Origin: MAG-120531 sp002378585
GTDB lineage: Bacteria; Bacteroidota; Bacteroidia; Flavobacteriales; Flavobacteriaceae
Reading direction: 5' to 3'
DNA: 64,000 nucleotides
Assembly (NCBI GenBank): GCA_937890575.1
Contig: CALADZ010000005.1
Coordinates: 1-64,000 of the forward strand
The position numbers and the translations under genes are program-made. Every line of letters begins with the position of its first letter. Position 1 is the first letter of the stretch. This document shows positions 17,501 to 27,019 of the stretch, one piece after another. A model generated the notes under the pieces. It made no database searches, was not told the DNA's origin, and saw nothing but the letters and a program-made list of their open reading frames with translations.

Positions 17501-18761
17501 GTTTTCCTACAGATTTTGCTACAATCATCGATACTGTGGCGTCTCCAGAGACATTAACTACAGTTCTACACATATCCAAAGGTCGATCTACCGCAAAAAT
17601 AAGGGCCAGGCCTGCTTCAGGGATACCCGCCTGTGCGAGTACAATCACCAACATAACCATTCCCGCGCCAGGTACTGCAGCACTGCCTATGGAGGCCAAT
17701 GTAGCCGTAGCTACAATGCCTAATTGAGCGGCAAATCCAAGTTCCATGCCAAAAGCTTGGGCGATAAAAACAGCCGCCACGGCTTGGTAAAGACTGGTTC
17801 CATCCATATTTATAGTCGCACCTATGGGCAGTACAAAGCTACTTACCTCCTCTTCAACGCCTAAGTGATCTTCTACACATTCCATAGTCACTGGAAGCGT
17901 TGCGGCACTTGAACTAGTCGAGAAGGCCAACAATTGTGCGGGACCCATACCTGATTGAAAGAACGCAGGTTTTTTTCCAGTAAATAAATAAACCAGCAAC
18001 CAATAAAAAACAATCATCAAGGCCAATCCGATGACCACCGACAATGCGTACATGCCCAAGGCTTGAAACAGGTCTACGCTGGGTGCTTCTACAACCAACG
18101 CCGCCATTAATGAAAACACCCCATAAGGTGCCGCCAACATGATTAAGTCAATCATTTTCAAGATCACTTCATTGAGTGAATCAAAAAATGATTTAACTGG
18201 CTTTCCGATCTCCTCGGGAACTAGCATTAAAGAAATTCCAAAAAACAGAGCAAAAAAGATGACCTGTAACATATTTCCGTTATCGCTGGCCGCTTTGAAA
18301 ATATTATCGGGTACTAGGTCCACAATAGCCTGAAGCGGGGCGGCCTCTTGTTGTGCACGAGCAGCTTCAATTTTTTGGGAGGCGTCCTGACTGTAGTTTT
18401 CAATCAATTCTAGGCGCGTGGTTTCCGAAATAGAATGACCAGGTCGAATAATATTAACCACCAAAAGTCCTAAACTGACAGCAATCACTGTGGTCATCAG
18501 GTAAAGTCCGATCGTTTTACCTCCCATCTTAGATAGCTTGGAAACATCCTTTAGGTCGGAAACTCCCTTGATTAAAGAAGCAAGTATCAAGGGGACTGCA
18601 ATAAGCTTTAGCGCGTTGATAAAAATTGTTCCCCAAGGTTTAATCCAATGACTGATCCAAAGCGCCCCTGAACTCCACTGATTCATCATCAAAGCAAATA
18701 AGATCCCCATGACCATACCGATCATGATTTTCCAATGTAGGGGTAGTTTTTTAAAATTCAT
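17490..18761 (-). CDS. Dicarboxylate/amino acid:cation symporter (DAACS/SLC1 family)
   Basis: 423 aa inner-membrane carrier. Eight or so hydrophobic helices and two re-entrant loops are visible, with the family signatures AFSTSSSAATLPVTMECVE (first hairpin, serine-rich) and INMDGTSLYQAVAAVFIAQ (the NMDGT motif that binds sodium and substrate), then GSAAVPGAGMVML and FAVDRPLDMCRTVVNVSGD. The Arg of the last motif group suggests an acidic substrate such as glutamate, aspartate or C4-dicarboxylates. It overlaps aroC upstream by 11 bases and probably shares its promoter. Confidence 0.92.
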   Translation of the reverse strand: MNFKKLPLHWKIMIGMVMGILFALMMNQWSSGALWISHWIKPWGTIFINALKLIAVPLILASLIKGVSDLKDVSKLSKMGGKTIGLYLMTTVIAVSLGLLVVNIIRPGHSISETTRLELIENYSQDASQKIEAARAQQEAAPLQAIVDLVPDNIFKAASDNGNMLQVIFFALFFGISLMLVPEEIGKPVKSFFDSLNEVILKMIDLIMLAAPYGVFSLMAALVVEAPSVDLFQALGMYALSVVIGLALMIVFYWLLVYLFTGKKPAFFQSGMGPAQLLAFSTSSSAATLPVTMECVEDHLGVEEEVSSFVLPIGATINMDGTSLYQAVAAVFIAQAFGMELGFAAQLGIVATATLASIGSAAVPGAGMVMLVIVLAQAGIPEAGLALIFAVDRPLDMCRTVVNVSGDATVSMIVAKSVGKLRD

Positions 18762-19830
18762 GTGTGCGGTTTAGTTGTGCTTTGCGTATCAGTGAAAAGT
18801 CTGCCATAACCAAGGCAGCCATGGCTTCAACAATAGGAACAGCTCTAGGTACGACACATGGATCATGCCTTCCTTTGCCATGGGTTTCTATAACTTCACC
18901 AGACTTATTGATGGTTGTGTAGGCTTGAATCAATGTAGCCACGGGCTTAAAGGCGACCCTAAAATAAATATCCATCCCATTCGAAATCCCTCCTTGTACC
19001 CCACCACTGTGGTTAGTCACTGTGGAACCATCGGTTTGGTAGGCATCGTTATGAGCGCTGCCTTTCATAGTAACGCCATGAAAGCCCGATCCGTATTCAA
19101 ATCCTTTAACGGCATTGATCGAAAGCATAGCGGAGCCTAGTCTGGCGTGTAATTTATCAAAAACTGGTTCACCTAATCCTACGGGTACTCCTTGAATCAC
19201 ACAATCGATCACCCCACCAATGGTGTCCCCTTCCTTTTTTATCGATTTGATCAACGACTCCATTTCTGCCGCCTTTTTTGGGTCGGGGCAACGAACATCG
19301 TTGGTTTCTGTTTGCGTTAAATCCAATTCTAGGTAGGACTTATCCAGGCATACATTTCCAACCTGACTTACGTAGGCTTGAATTTGTATGGAGGGAATAA
19401 TTTGTTTCGCTAGGGCACCCGCTACGACTCGAGCGGCTGTTTCTCTAGCTGAACTTCTACCCCCACCCCGAAAATCGCGAAAACCATATTTTTGGTCATA
19501 CACATAATCCGCGTGGGATGGACGATAAGAATCAGCTATGTGCGTGTAGTCTTGTGATTTTTGATTGGTATTAAATATGGCAAATCCAATGGGGGTTCCC
19601 GTAGTTTTTCCCTCAAAGATTCCGGAAAAAAGTTGAACTTGATCGGGTTCCTTTCTCTGGGTAACTAAGGCAGACTGCCCGGGTTTTCTTCGGTCTAAAT
19701 CTCTTTGAATGGCCTCCATGTCCAGGAGTATCCCAGGAGGAACTCCGTCAAGTACGCCGCCAATAGCCATACCATGAGATTCGCCAAAAGTTGATAGTTT
19801 TAATAGTGTTCCGAAGGAATTTCCTGCCAT
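18751..19830 (-). CDS. aroC: Chorismate synthase AroC
   Basis: 359 aa. It converts 5-enolpyruvylshikimate 3-phosphate to chorismate using reduced FMN. Conserved marks are FGESHGMAIGGVLDGVPPG, RRKPGQSALVTQRKEPD, the flavin-binding FRGGGRSSARETAARV, and HARLGSAMLSINAVKGFEYG. Full length, with a clear ATG and its own promoter. The downstream symporter gene overlaps its 3' end by 11 bases. Confidence 0.97.
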   Translation of the reverse strand: MAGNSFGTLLKLSTFGESHGMAIGGVLDGVPPGILLDMEAIQRDLDRRKPGQSALVTQRKEPDQVQLFSGIFEGKTTGTPIGFAIFNTNQKSQDYTHIADSYRPSHADYVYDQKYGFRDFRGGGRSSARETAARVVAGALAKQIIPSIQIQAYVSQVGNVCLDKSYLELDLTQTETNDVRCPDPKKAAEMESLIKSIKKEGDTIGGVIDCVIQGVPVGLGEPVFDKLHARLGSAMLSINAVKGFEYGSGFHGVTMKGSAHNDAYQTDGSTVTNHSGGVQGGISNGMDIYFRVAFKPVATLIQAYTTINKSGEVIETHGKGRHDPCVVPRAVPIVEAMAALVMADFSLIRKAQLNRTHEF

Positions 19831-19844
19831 AATGAGGTAAAATA

Positions 19845-19874
19845 CAAATATAACGAATTGATATCTAAGGCCAA
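19845..19874 (-). promoter_or_regulatory. aroC: Promoter of aroC
   Basis: On the minus strand TTG (19874-19872), a 19-base spacer and TATATTTG (19852-19845), an exact -7 box, 14 bases before the aroC ATG. The -33 element lies just past the stop of the upstream dehydrogenase gene. Confidence 0.72.
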
Positions 19875-19878
19875 TACC

Positions 19879-22827
19879 CTAAGCCAATGCTTCCAAAAGC
19901 AGGGTAACCGGGTGTTTCGCTTTTTTCTTGGTTCCGTCTTCAATCTGGTGCCTGCAACTCGTACCGTTTGCCGCAATTTCAACGTGTTTTTCAGCTTTTC
20001 GTATAGCGGGGAATAACCGTAAATTTCCTATATCCATACTTACTTGGTAGTGTTCTTTTTCATAACCAAATGAACCGGCCATACCGCAACACCCGGAATT
20101 GATTAGGGCTACAGAGTATTTTTCAGGTAGGTTAAGCAGATCAAAGGTGTCTTTTGCATTTTCCAAAGCTTTTTGATGACAATGGCAGTGAACCTTGATT
20201 TCTTTGTTGGATCTGGTGAATTGTTTAGAAGATATAGTTCCTTGAGCGGCTTCTTGCGCTAAAAAGTGTTCTATCGTCATACTGGATTTGGCCAGATCAG
20301 CTACCCTAGAATCACCAGACAGCATTCGGGGGTATTCGTCTTTAAAACTGAGCACTGCAGAGGGCTCAATACCCAGAACGGGCATTGATTTGGCTATGTA
20401 GGGTGATAAATTATTTAGATTTTTTTGGGCCAAGTCCTGAGCTTGTTTTAAAAAACCTTTGGATAAAAAAGTACGGCCGCTATCTCCCTGATAGAGCTTC
20501 ACTTGATATCCCAAACGAATTAACAATGCCAATGCATCCTCACCTACTGGTACATCAAGTGTGTTGGTGAACTCATCGATAAACAACACCACTTCTTTAC
20601 CCGTGGGCTGATATTGAGCCAACAAGGATTGATGCATCTGGTTAAAACGCTGACGATAAACGCGTGGTATGTGCCTGGCGGGAGCAATACCCAGTGCTTT
20701 TTTTAGTAAACTGGAGAAAAAAGAGGAACCATTGACTGCATTGGCCAAAGGAGCCACTTTTTGTGCCATTTGGTTGATCACACCACTGTAGGCAAAAAAC
20801 TTTGCTCTTAGCGGATATCCATTTAATTCTTGGTACTGATATAAAAACTCAGCTTTCATGGTGGTCATGTCTACGTTGCTAGGACATTCACTAGCACATG
20901 CCTTGCAGCCTACACACAAATCAAGAGAGTCCTTGACTATTTCTGCGTGATCAGGTTTTGTCATCCCCCCATGAGTTATCATCTCACGCAGTACATTGGC
21001 CCGACCTCTGGTGGTGTCTTTTTCCTCTTTGGTAGCTTGATAACTCGGACACATACCCCCCGCTGCGTGGTGGGTTTTACGGCAATCCCCACTACCATTG
21101 CAGGCTTCTGCTGCCCTGAGGATACCCAATTTGTCAGAAAAATCAAGGAAGGTGTTTACCTCTGGTTCTTCTCGATCTACTTCATAGCGCAGAGATTCAT
21201 CCATTTTGTAGGCCTCAACAATTTTTCCAGGATTAAACAGATGGTGTGGGTCAAAAAGATTTTTTACAGATTTAAGCACTTCGTAATTTTCAGTGCCAAT
21301 CAGCATAGGAATGAATTCTGCGCGAACGATACCATCCCCATGCTCCCCGCTAAATGAACCTTTATATTTTTTGGTCAATGCGGCCACCTCTGTGGTTATG
21401 GAGCGAAACAGCACGACGTCTTCTGATTTCTTCAAATTCAGTATCGGTCTAAGATGTATTTCTCCAGCGCCTGCATGGGCGTAGTAAACCGCATCCTGCT
21501 TGTAGCGGCGCATCAATTCAGAAAATTCCCCTATAAAAAACTTTAAATCAGCCAAGGCCACAGCCGTATCTTCAATACAGGCTACTGCTTTTCGGTCACC
21601 TACCATGTTTCCAAGCAGGCCTAAACCAGCTTTGCGCAATGTCTCTGCTTTGGTAATTTCACTTTGAGCTAGCACTGGTTGAGCGTAGCTCAGTCCTGAC
21701 TCACTTACTCGGGCATTGAGTTGAACTAATTTTTGTTCGAGTTGTTCTTGATCATCTGCTCTAACCTCAAGCATGAGCACAGCGGCTGGATCACCCTCGA
21801 CAAAATATCTGTTGGCTTGTTGCTCCCGGTTGTTTTTGGTGCAGTCCAAAATAACTTTGTCCATCATTTCACAACTGTACAATCCCTCTTGCATTAACGG
21901 ATATACATCAGATAGGCAATCTTCTATGGAGTGATAATGAGTCACCATCATGGCCCCTACTGCAGGAGGAAGCGGGTCGAGCTTTAAGGTGATAGATGTG
22001 GTGAATGCTAGTGTGCCTTCACTACCACACAGCAATGGGATTAAATTAATCCCTGGTTTATCCCCACCCAAAAACTCACTGTCAAACAATAAATCAACAG
22101 CATAACCAGTGTTTCTGCGGTGTATTTCCTTTTTAGGAAATGCTTCAACGATCCGTTCTTGGACTTCACGAGGTGCAAGTAAGTCTTTTAAGCCACGGTA
22201 AAGGGTACCTTCAAAATTGTCTTGTTCAATTTTTTGCTTCCATTGCTCTGTAGTCAGTTCGTTTATTTGGGTGGTGCTCCCATCGCTGAGTAAGACTTCC
22301 AAGGAAACAACCTTATCCCGGGTTACACCATATTTTATGGAGGTGGTTCCGGACGAATTATTGCCGACCATTCCGCCAATCATACAGCGGTTTGACGTAG
22401 AAGTGTTTGGACCGAAAAACAGTCCGTATGGTTTTAAGTACGCGTTAAGCTCGTCTCTGATCACTCCAGGCTGAACCACTACCGTGCGCGCTTCAACATT
22501 TAATTCAATGATTTTTGTCCAATGACGTGATACATCTACTACCAAGCCTTCTCCCACGCACTGACCTGCTAGTGATGTCCCAGCAGTCCTTGGAATCAAG
22601 CTGATTTGGTGGGTTTGTGCCCAAGTCACAATTTTTTTTAGGTCCTCAATATCTTTGGGAAAAGCAACTCCTAAGGGTAGTTTTCTGTAGACAGAACCGT
22701 CTGTGGCATACATGGCCCTGGTTCCTTGATCCCATTGTAGTTTTCCCTCTAGTTGTTCTTGTAGCTGAGAAAAGATCGCGTTCTGCAAATTTGTATGGAT
22801 TTGCCTCAAAAATAAGCATTTCATCAA
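19879..22827 (-). CDS. FAD-linked oxidase / Fe-S oxidoreductase (YdiJ or D-lactate dehydrogenase type)
   Basis: 982 aa fused dehydrogenase. Residues about 30-240 are a PCMH-type FAD domain (IPRTAGTSLAGQCVGEG, GMVGNNSSGTTSIKYG); 250-560 form the FAD-oxidase C domain with SGEHGDGIVRAEF. A ferredoxin-like part has CNGSGDCRK...GMCPSYQAT and LCVGCKACASECPSN, ligands for two 4Fe-4S clusters. The C-terminus is a CCG-type domain (HCHCHQKAL, NSGCCGMAGSFGYEKEH). The arrangement equals GlcD+GlcF in one chain, as in YdiJ and Dld-II. It likely oxidises a 2-hydroxyacid such as D-lactate or 2-hydroxyglutarate and passes electrons to quinone. Confidence 0.9.
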   Translation of the reverse strand: MMKCLFLRQIHTNLQNAIFSQLQEQLEGKLQWDQGTRAMYATDGSVYRKLPLGVAFPKDIEDLKKIVTWAQTHQISLIPRTAGTSLAGQCVGEGLVVDVSRHWTKIIELNVEARTVVVQPGVIRDELNAYLKPYGLFFGPNTSTSNRCMIGGMVGNNSSGTTSIKYGVTRDKVVSLEVLLSDGSTTQINELTTEQWKQKIEQDNFEGTLYRGLKDLLAPREVQERIVEAFPKKEIHRRNTGYAVDLLFDSEFLGGDKPGINLIPLLCGSEGTLAFTTSITLKLDPLPPAVGAMMVTHYHSIEDCLSDVYPLMQEGLYSCEMMDKVILDCTKNNREQQANRYFVEGDPAAVLMLEVRADDQEQLEQKLVQLNARVSESGLSYAQPVLAQSEITKAETLRKAGLGLLGNMVGDRKAVACIEDTAVALADLKFFIGEFSELMRRYKQDAVYYAHAGAGEIHLRPILNLKKSEDVVLFRSITTEVAALTKKYKGSFSGEHGDGIVRAEFIPMLIGTENYEVLKSVKNLFDPHHLFNPGKIVEAYKMDESLRYEVDREEPEVNTFLDFSDKLGILRAAEACNGSGDCRKTHHAAGGMCPSYQATKEEKDTTRGRANVLREMITHGGMTKPDHAEIVKDSLDLCVGCKACASECPSNVDMTTMKAEFLYQYQELNGYPLRAKFFAYSGVINQMAQKVAPLANAVNGSSFFSSLLKKALGIAPARHIPRVYRQRFNQMHQSLLAQYQPTGKEVVLFIDEFTNTLDVPVGEDALALLIRLGYQVKLYQGDSGRTFLSKGFLKQAQDLAQKNLNNLSPYIAKSMPVLGIEPSAVLSFKDEYPRMLSGDSRVADLAKSSMTIEHFLAQEAAQGTISSKQFTRSNKEIKVHCHCHQKALENAKDTFDLLNLPEKYSVALINSGCCGMAGSFGYEKEHYQVSMDIGNLRLFPAIRKAEKHVEIAANGTSCRHQIEDGTKKKAKHPVTLLLEALA

Positions 22828-22842
22828 TTAAAAGAATCAACC

Positions 22843-22850
22843 TACCTTTA
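22843..22850 (+). promoter_or_regulatory. Probable -7 box of the TlpA-like gene
   Basis: TACCTTTA, one base from TAnnTTTG, 19 bases before the ATG at 22870, in the 42-base gap to the divergent dehydrogenase gene. Confidence 0.4.
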
Positions 22851-22869
22851 CACTTCACAAAACATATAT

Positions 22870-23982
22870 ATGAACCATAATTTTTCACGATTTTTAGGCT
22901 TAACGGCTTTGTTAATTCTAGCATCCTGCAACAAAAATTCGTACACAATTCAAGGTAATGCCTCGGCTGTCGCAGACAGCACCATGGTCTATCTTCAAGT
23001 AATTGAAAACCAAACCCAACAAAAGATTATTGATTCCACTCAAGTTTTTTCAGGGGTGTTTGCCTTTGAGGGTGAGCAGGAACTCCCTGAAATGCATTAT
23101 GTATTGATCGAAAACCTCAATGGGGCCATACCGGTTGTTTTAGAACCAGGAGCCATCAAGGTTGATGTGCCTAGCGATAATTTGCGGGAAGCAAAAAGCA
23201 CGGGTACCCCTCAAAATGATCTTTTGCAAAAGTTTATGCAAGAAACACTTCCTTTTAGCGAGCGCGCTATGGGTATTTCTATGGACATGAGTCAAGCACA
23301 GGCTGCGATGGATCAAGAATCCATGAACGCACTCCGTGAAGAGTATGGTATTCTCCAAAACGAAGTTCAGCTTTTTGAACTAAATTTCATCAAACAGCAC
23401 CCAGATGGATTGATATCACTATTGGTGTTGGAGCGTATTTTTGCGAGTATGATGTTGCCTGTTTCTGAGGTGTCTGACCTGTTTGAATCGCTGAGCGAAC
23501 CCATTAAAAAGTCAAGTACAGGTGTGATGTTGGCCGAGCAGTTAAAAGCGCAACTCAACACCTCTATTGGTGCTAAAGCCCCAGACTTTGAAGGACCATC
23601 CCCTGATGGTAGCTCCATTAAACTTTATGAAAACTTGGGCAAAGTAACCCTGATTGACTTTTGGGCCGCGTGGTGTAAGCCGTGTAGAGCTCAAAATCCA
23701 GAATTAGTTGAACTCTACAACAAATACCAAAAGGATGGTTTTCAAATCATCGGCGTTTCTTTGGATAAAGAGAAACAAGATTGGATTGAAGCCATTGCCA
23801 ATGACGGATTGATTTGGCCACAACTATCACATCTTCAATTATTTGACGGGCCAATTGTCGCTTTGTATAACATTCGCGCTATTCCTTCTTCGATTATCCT
23901 TGATGAAAATGGCGTCATCATCGCTAAAGACCTTAGGGGGCCAGAGTTGGTGGCTCAATTGACACAATTATTTGGCTACTAA
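22870..23982 (+). CDS. TlpA-family thioredoxin-like lipoprotein with DUF4369 domain
   Basis: 370 aa. A lipoprotein signal with lipobox LILASC makes it membrane-anchored and periplasmic. Residues about 25-115 match DUF4369 (YTIQGNASAVADSTMVYLQ..., EGEQELPEMHYVLIEN). A helical linker follows. Residues about 235-370 are a TlpA/AhpC-TSA thioredoxin domain with WAAWCKPC (C269 and C272), so it should reduce or isomerise thiols outside the cytoplasm. The cis-Pro region AIPSSIILDENG is present. The domain pair is typical of Bacteroidota. The 3' end overlaps the rhomboid gene by 4 bases, tail to tail. Confidence 0.93.
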   Translation: MNHNFSRFLGLTALLILASCNKNSYTIQGNASAVADSTMVYLQVIENQTQQKIIDSTQVFSGVFAFEGEQELPEMHYVLIENLNGAIPVVLEPGAIKVDVPSDNLREAKSTGTPQNDLLQKFMQETLPFSERAMGISMDMSQAQAAMDQESMNALREEYGILQNEVQLFELNFIKQHPDGLISLLVLERIFASMMLPVSEVSDLFESLSEPIKKSSTGVMLAEQLKAQLNTSIGAKAPDFEGPSPDGSSIKLYENLGKVTLIDFWAAWCKPCRAQNPELVELYNKYQKDGFQIIGVSLDKEKQDWIEAIANDGLIWPQLSHLQLFDGPIVALYNIRAIPSSIILDENGVIIAKDLRGPELVAQLTQLFGY

Positions 23983-24617
23983 CGCCTTTTATAGGCCCAA
24001 ATAAAAAACACCAATACAGGGAGCAACATCAAGGTCACAGGGCCTAGGTGTTGCTCTACTATTTTTGGGGTCATCAGTATCGGCAGAATTAATCCGAAAA
24101 TCGCGCCACCAAAATGAGCTGTATGTCCTATTCGATCATTATTCTTGATCACCCCGTAAAATGTATACATCATGTAGAAAAACCCAACCCAATACGCTGA
24201 AAAAGGGATTGGGATAAATAAGATGCCCAATTGCATGTCTGGGTACAACGCTATGGATGTATATAATATACCGGTTACTGCACCGCTGGCACCGACCGCA
24301 TGATACGTTGGTTGATTTTTATGTATCTGATAACTCAACCAGCTACCAGCGTATAAACTCCCTAGATAGCCTACTAAAAAGGCAATACTACCCAAGGTTT
24401 GGATTACTATTGGTGCAAAAAAATAGAGGGTAAACATGTTGAAAATCAGGTGTTGGCTATCGACATGCAACCAGCCTGAGGTCCACATACGCCAGTGTTG
24501 TCCTCGTTTTACAGCGTTTAAATCAAAGGCATAACGATCAAAGAAATCCCCATCTTTGAAACCTTTCCAACTAATTATAATATTGACAGTAAGCACTAAT
24601 AAAAAAAGCAGATGCAT
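23979..24617 (-). CDS. Rhomboid-family intramembrane serine protease
   Basis: About 212 aa, six transmembrane helices. The catalytic Ser is in VGASGAVTGIL (GxSG) and the His in HTAHFGGAIFG; the loop WRMWTSGWLHVDSQHLIFNM carries the conserved Trp-Arg and His-Asn features. The longest frame begins at TTG 24641, but that codon is part of the -7 box, so ATG 24617 (MHLLFLLVL) is taken as start. Substrates are unknown. Confidence 0.92.
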   Translation of the reverse strand: MHLLFLLVLTVNIIISWKGFKDGDFFDRYAFDLNAVKRGQHWRMWTSGWLHVDSQHLIFNMFTLYFFAPIVIQTLGSIAFLVGYLGSLYAGSWLSYQIHKNQPTYHAVGASGAVTGILYTSIALYPDMQLGILFIPIPFSAYWVGFFYMMYTFYGVIKNNDRIGHTAHFGGAIFGLILPILMTPKIVEQHLGPVTLMLLPVLVFFIWAYKRR

Positions 24618-24638
24618 TCCTTGGGGGTGTTGAGGACT

Positions 24639-24656
24639 CAAATATATCTATATTTG
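24639..24656. promoter_or_regulatory. Divergent promoter pair: back-to-back -7 boxes of rhomboid and acyltransferase
   Basis: CAAATATA TC TATATTTG: an exact TAnnTTTG box for the minus strand (24646-24639) and one for the plus strand (24649-24656), separated by two bases and forming an 18-base inverted repeat, perfect apart from the centre. The plus-strand box ends 5 bases before the acyltransferase ATG. For that promoter a TTG at 24630-24632 has only a 16-base spacer. Confidence 0.65.
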
Positions 24657-24661
24657 CCCCA

Positions 24662-25558
24662 ATGATCCAGCGAATAATTTTTTTAACTACCTATCCCCTG
24701 ATTTGGTTGATTTCAGTGCTCCCTCATCGTTTGTTTTACGGAGTCTCTGATGTACTGTCAGGTTTAGTTTTTGGTCTGATGGGTTACCGCAGCAAGTTGG
24801 TGGACAAAAACATAGCGCTGTGTTTTCCTCAGATGAGTGTTCAGGAGCGTAAAACGCTAGCTAAACAAGCCTACAGGCATTTTTTTGATATACTTTTGGA
24901 AATGTTTCGGGCAAATAAATTATCTGAAATCCAAATAAAAAAACAGTTTCACATAGAAAACCCCGAACTGCTTAAAAGCTTATTAATCCATAAAAATGTG
25001 ATCGTTCTGGGTGCTCATCACGCCAACTGGGAGTGGATGTCTTCGATCACCTTGTATCATAATATCCAGGGCATGGCTGTTTATCAAAAAGTAAACAATC
25101 GATTTTACGATCAAACGATCTACAAAATTAGGAGTCATTGGGGCATGGGCCTGGTGACCCAAAAAGATTTTTTCAGAACCATTTCCGCTCAAGCCCAAGC
25201 AAAAGACCACCATTTCTTTGGAATGGTAGCCGACCAATCACCTTTGTTGTCTAAAGCCAAAATGTGGCAATCTTTTATGGGCGTTGAAGTCCCTGTTTTT
25301 GCCGGACCTGAATCTATTGCTACAGCCGTTGATGCCGCGCTTGTATTTATGGAGGTAGATCAAGTCAAACGGGGTTATTACCGGGTTCAACTAAAATTAA
25401 TCACGGATGATCCGAAGTCTTTGACAGAAGGAATGATCACTCGGAAGTATTTGGATTTAGTTGAGGCGCAAATTCGTCGTCAGCCTCACTGTTATATGTG
25501 GACGCACAATCGATGGAAACATCAGGGTAAAAAACCTATCCAAGACCCAATTCACTGA
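24662..25558 (+). CDS. Lipid A biosynthesis-type acyltransferase (LpxL/HtrB family)
   Basis: 298 aa. An N-terminal hydrophobic helix (IIFLTTYPLIWLISVLPHRLFYG) anchors it to the inner membrane. The acyltransferase motif H(x4)E is GAHHANWEWM, followed by VADQSPL and the PVFAGPES region. It likely adds a secondary acyl chain to lipid A or another glycolipid from acyl-ACP. The ATG lies just 5 bases after the -7 box, so the mRNA may be leaderless. The 3' end overlaps glmM by 23 bases, tail to tail. Confidence 0.9.
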   Translation: MIQRIIFLTTYPLIWLISVLPHRLFYGVSDVLSGLVFGLMGYRSKLVDKNIALCFPQMSVQERKTLAKQAYRHFFDILLEMFRANKLSEIQIKKQFHIENPELLKSLLIHKNVIVLGAHHANWEWMSSITLYHNIQGMAVYQKVNNRFYDQTIYKIRSHWGMGLVTQKDFFRTISAQAQAKDHHFFGMVADQSPLLSKAKMWQSFMGVEVPVFAGPESIATAVDAALVFMEVDQVKRGYYRVQLKLITDDPKSLTEGMITRKYLDLVEAQIRRQPHCYMWTHNRWKHQGKKPIQDPIH

Positions 25559-26924
25559 TTTGTCGCATCGCTGTGTGGGCAAGCGCATCAGCTTCTTGTT
25601 GGGTAGATGCTTCGGTGTAAATACGCACAATGGGTTCCGTATTCGACTTCCTCATGTGAATCCAACCATGGGCTAAATCGATTTTAAGTCCGTCAATCGT
25701 AGACTTTTGTTCGTTCGGGTAATGTTGTTGCATGGATTCTAGTAAGGCATCTACGTCAACTTTTGGGTCCAACACTATTTTTTCTTTGCTCATAAAATAG
25801 GCAGGGTACTGCTTGCGCAATTCAGAAACCGAAGTCTTTTTTTCTGCCAAAAGCATTAAAAACAAAGCAGTCCCAACTAGGGCATCCCGACCGTAGTGAC
25901 TAGCGGGATAAATAATTCCTCCATTGCCCTCTCCCCCAATAACCACTTGATTTTTTTTCATGGCTTCCACCACATTGACCTCTCCTACGGCAGCACTGAC
26001 ATATTGGCCTTGGTGTTTTAGCGTTACATCCCGGAGCGCACGAGTGGATGATAGGTTGGAACAGGTTGCTCCAGGTGTTTTTGACAAAACATAATCCGCA
26101 CAAGCCACCAACGTATACTCCTCACCAAACATAGCTCCATCTTCTGAAATAAAGGCCAAACGATCAACATCCGGATCAACCACAATTCCCAAATCAGCTT
26201 TTTGAGCGACAACCTCCTGCATAATGACCCCTAAGTGTTGGGCCAAGGGCTCTGGATTGTGAGGAAATTGACCTGTGGGTTCACCGTATAGGGTAATGAC
26301 TTCTACACCCAAGCGTTCCAAAAGTGCCGGAATAAAGACTCCACCTGAGGAGTGTACGCCATCGACAACTACTTTAAATCCAGCTTGTTGAATGGTTTTT
26401 GCATCTACTAGATCTAAGGCCAGAACAGCGTCTATATGTTTGTCCATATAAGTGTCATCAGTCGTGATGGTCCCTAAGTCGTCCACCTCACTAAAACTGA
26501 ACGCCTCTTGTTCTACCCAGGACAATATTTGTGCCCCCGCTTCTGCATCGATAAACTCGCCAAGATGGTTGAGTAATTTTAAAGCATTCCATTCTTTGGG
26601 ATTGTGACTAGCCGTAAGTATGATACCCCCTTGGGCACCTTCCATAGGTACCGCTATTTCAACGGTTGGGGTGGTAGATAATCCAAGATCAATCACATTA
26701 ATCCCCATACCGACTAGAGTTTGGCAGACCAAGGATTGGATCATGGGACCAGAGGGTCTAGCGTCTCGACCAACCACCACTTTAATGCGTGTGTTTGGGT
26801 GCTTTGACTTAAGCCACGTTCCGTAAGCAGCACTAAATTTGACTGCATCCAACGGGGTTAGGTTCTCTTGTGGAACGCCACCGATGGTTCCTCGAATACC
26901 GGAAATAGATTTGATTAAAGTCAT
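25536..26924 (-). CDS. glmM: Phosphoglucosamine mutase-like phosphohexomutase
   Basis: 462 aa alpha-D-phosphohexomutase. Domain marks in order: SGIRGTIGG, the phosphoserine loop GGIILTASHNPKEWNALK (Ser about 104), the Mg loop VDPDVDRLAF, the sugar-binding VIGGEGNGGIIYP and the C-terminal phosphate-binding RKSNTEPIVRIYTEA. In Bacteroidota this form is taken to be GlmM, giving glucosamine 1-phosphate for UDP-GlcNAc and so for peptidoglycan and lipid A; phosphomannomutase activity cannot be excluded. Confidence 0.9.
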   Translation of the reverse strand: MTLIKSISGIRGTIGGVPQENLTPLDAVKFSAAYGTWLKSKHPNTRIKVVVGRDARPSGPMIQSLVCQTLVGMGINVIDLGLSTTPTVEIAVPMEGAQGGIILTASHNPKEWNALKLLNHLGEFIDAEAGAQILSWVEQEAFSFSEVDDLGTITTDDTYMDKHIDAVLALDLVDAKTIQQAGFKVVVDGVHSSGGVFIPALLERLGVEVITLYGEPTGQFPHNPEPLAQHLGVIMQEVVAQKADLGIVVDPDVDRLAFISEDGAMFGEEYTLVACADYVLSKTPGATCSNLSSTRALRDVTLKHQGQYVSAAVGEVNVVEAMKKNQVVIGGEGNGGIIYPASHYGRDALVGTALFLMLLAEKKTSVSELRKQYPAYFMSKEKIVLDPKVDVDALLESMQQHYPNEQKSTIDGLKIDLAHGWIHMRKSNTEPIVRIYTEASTQQEADALAHTAMRQISELGLG

Positions 26925-26940
26925 GAGTCAGATTTGGTTT

Positions 26941-26948
26941 CAAATATA
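26941..26948 (-). promoter_or_regulatory. glmM: -7 box of glmM
   Basis: TATATTTG on the minus strand, exact match, 16 bases before the ATG at 26924. No TTG at the expected -33 position was seen. Confidence 0.5.
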
Positions 26949-27019
26949 TAAATCCTCCAGCAATACTGGGTTAGGAATAATGAATCAAGAGTTGTAAGTT
27001 TAATTTAAATTGTCTGTGT

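Noticed and set aside
20947..21357. 136-codon plus-strand frame inside the FAD/Fe-S dehydrogenase
   Set aside because: Antisense to the conserved iron-sulfur and FAD-oxidase region; no recognisable protein features.
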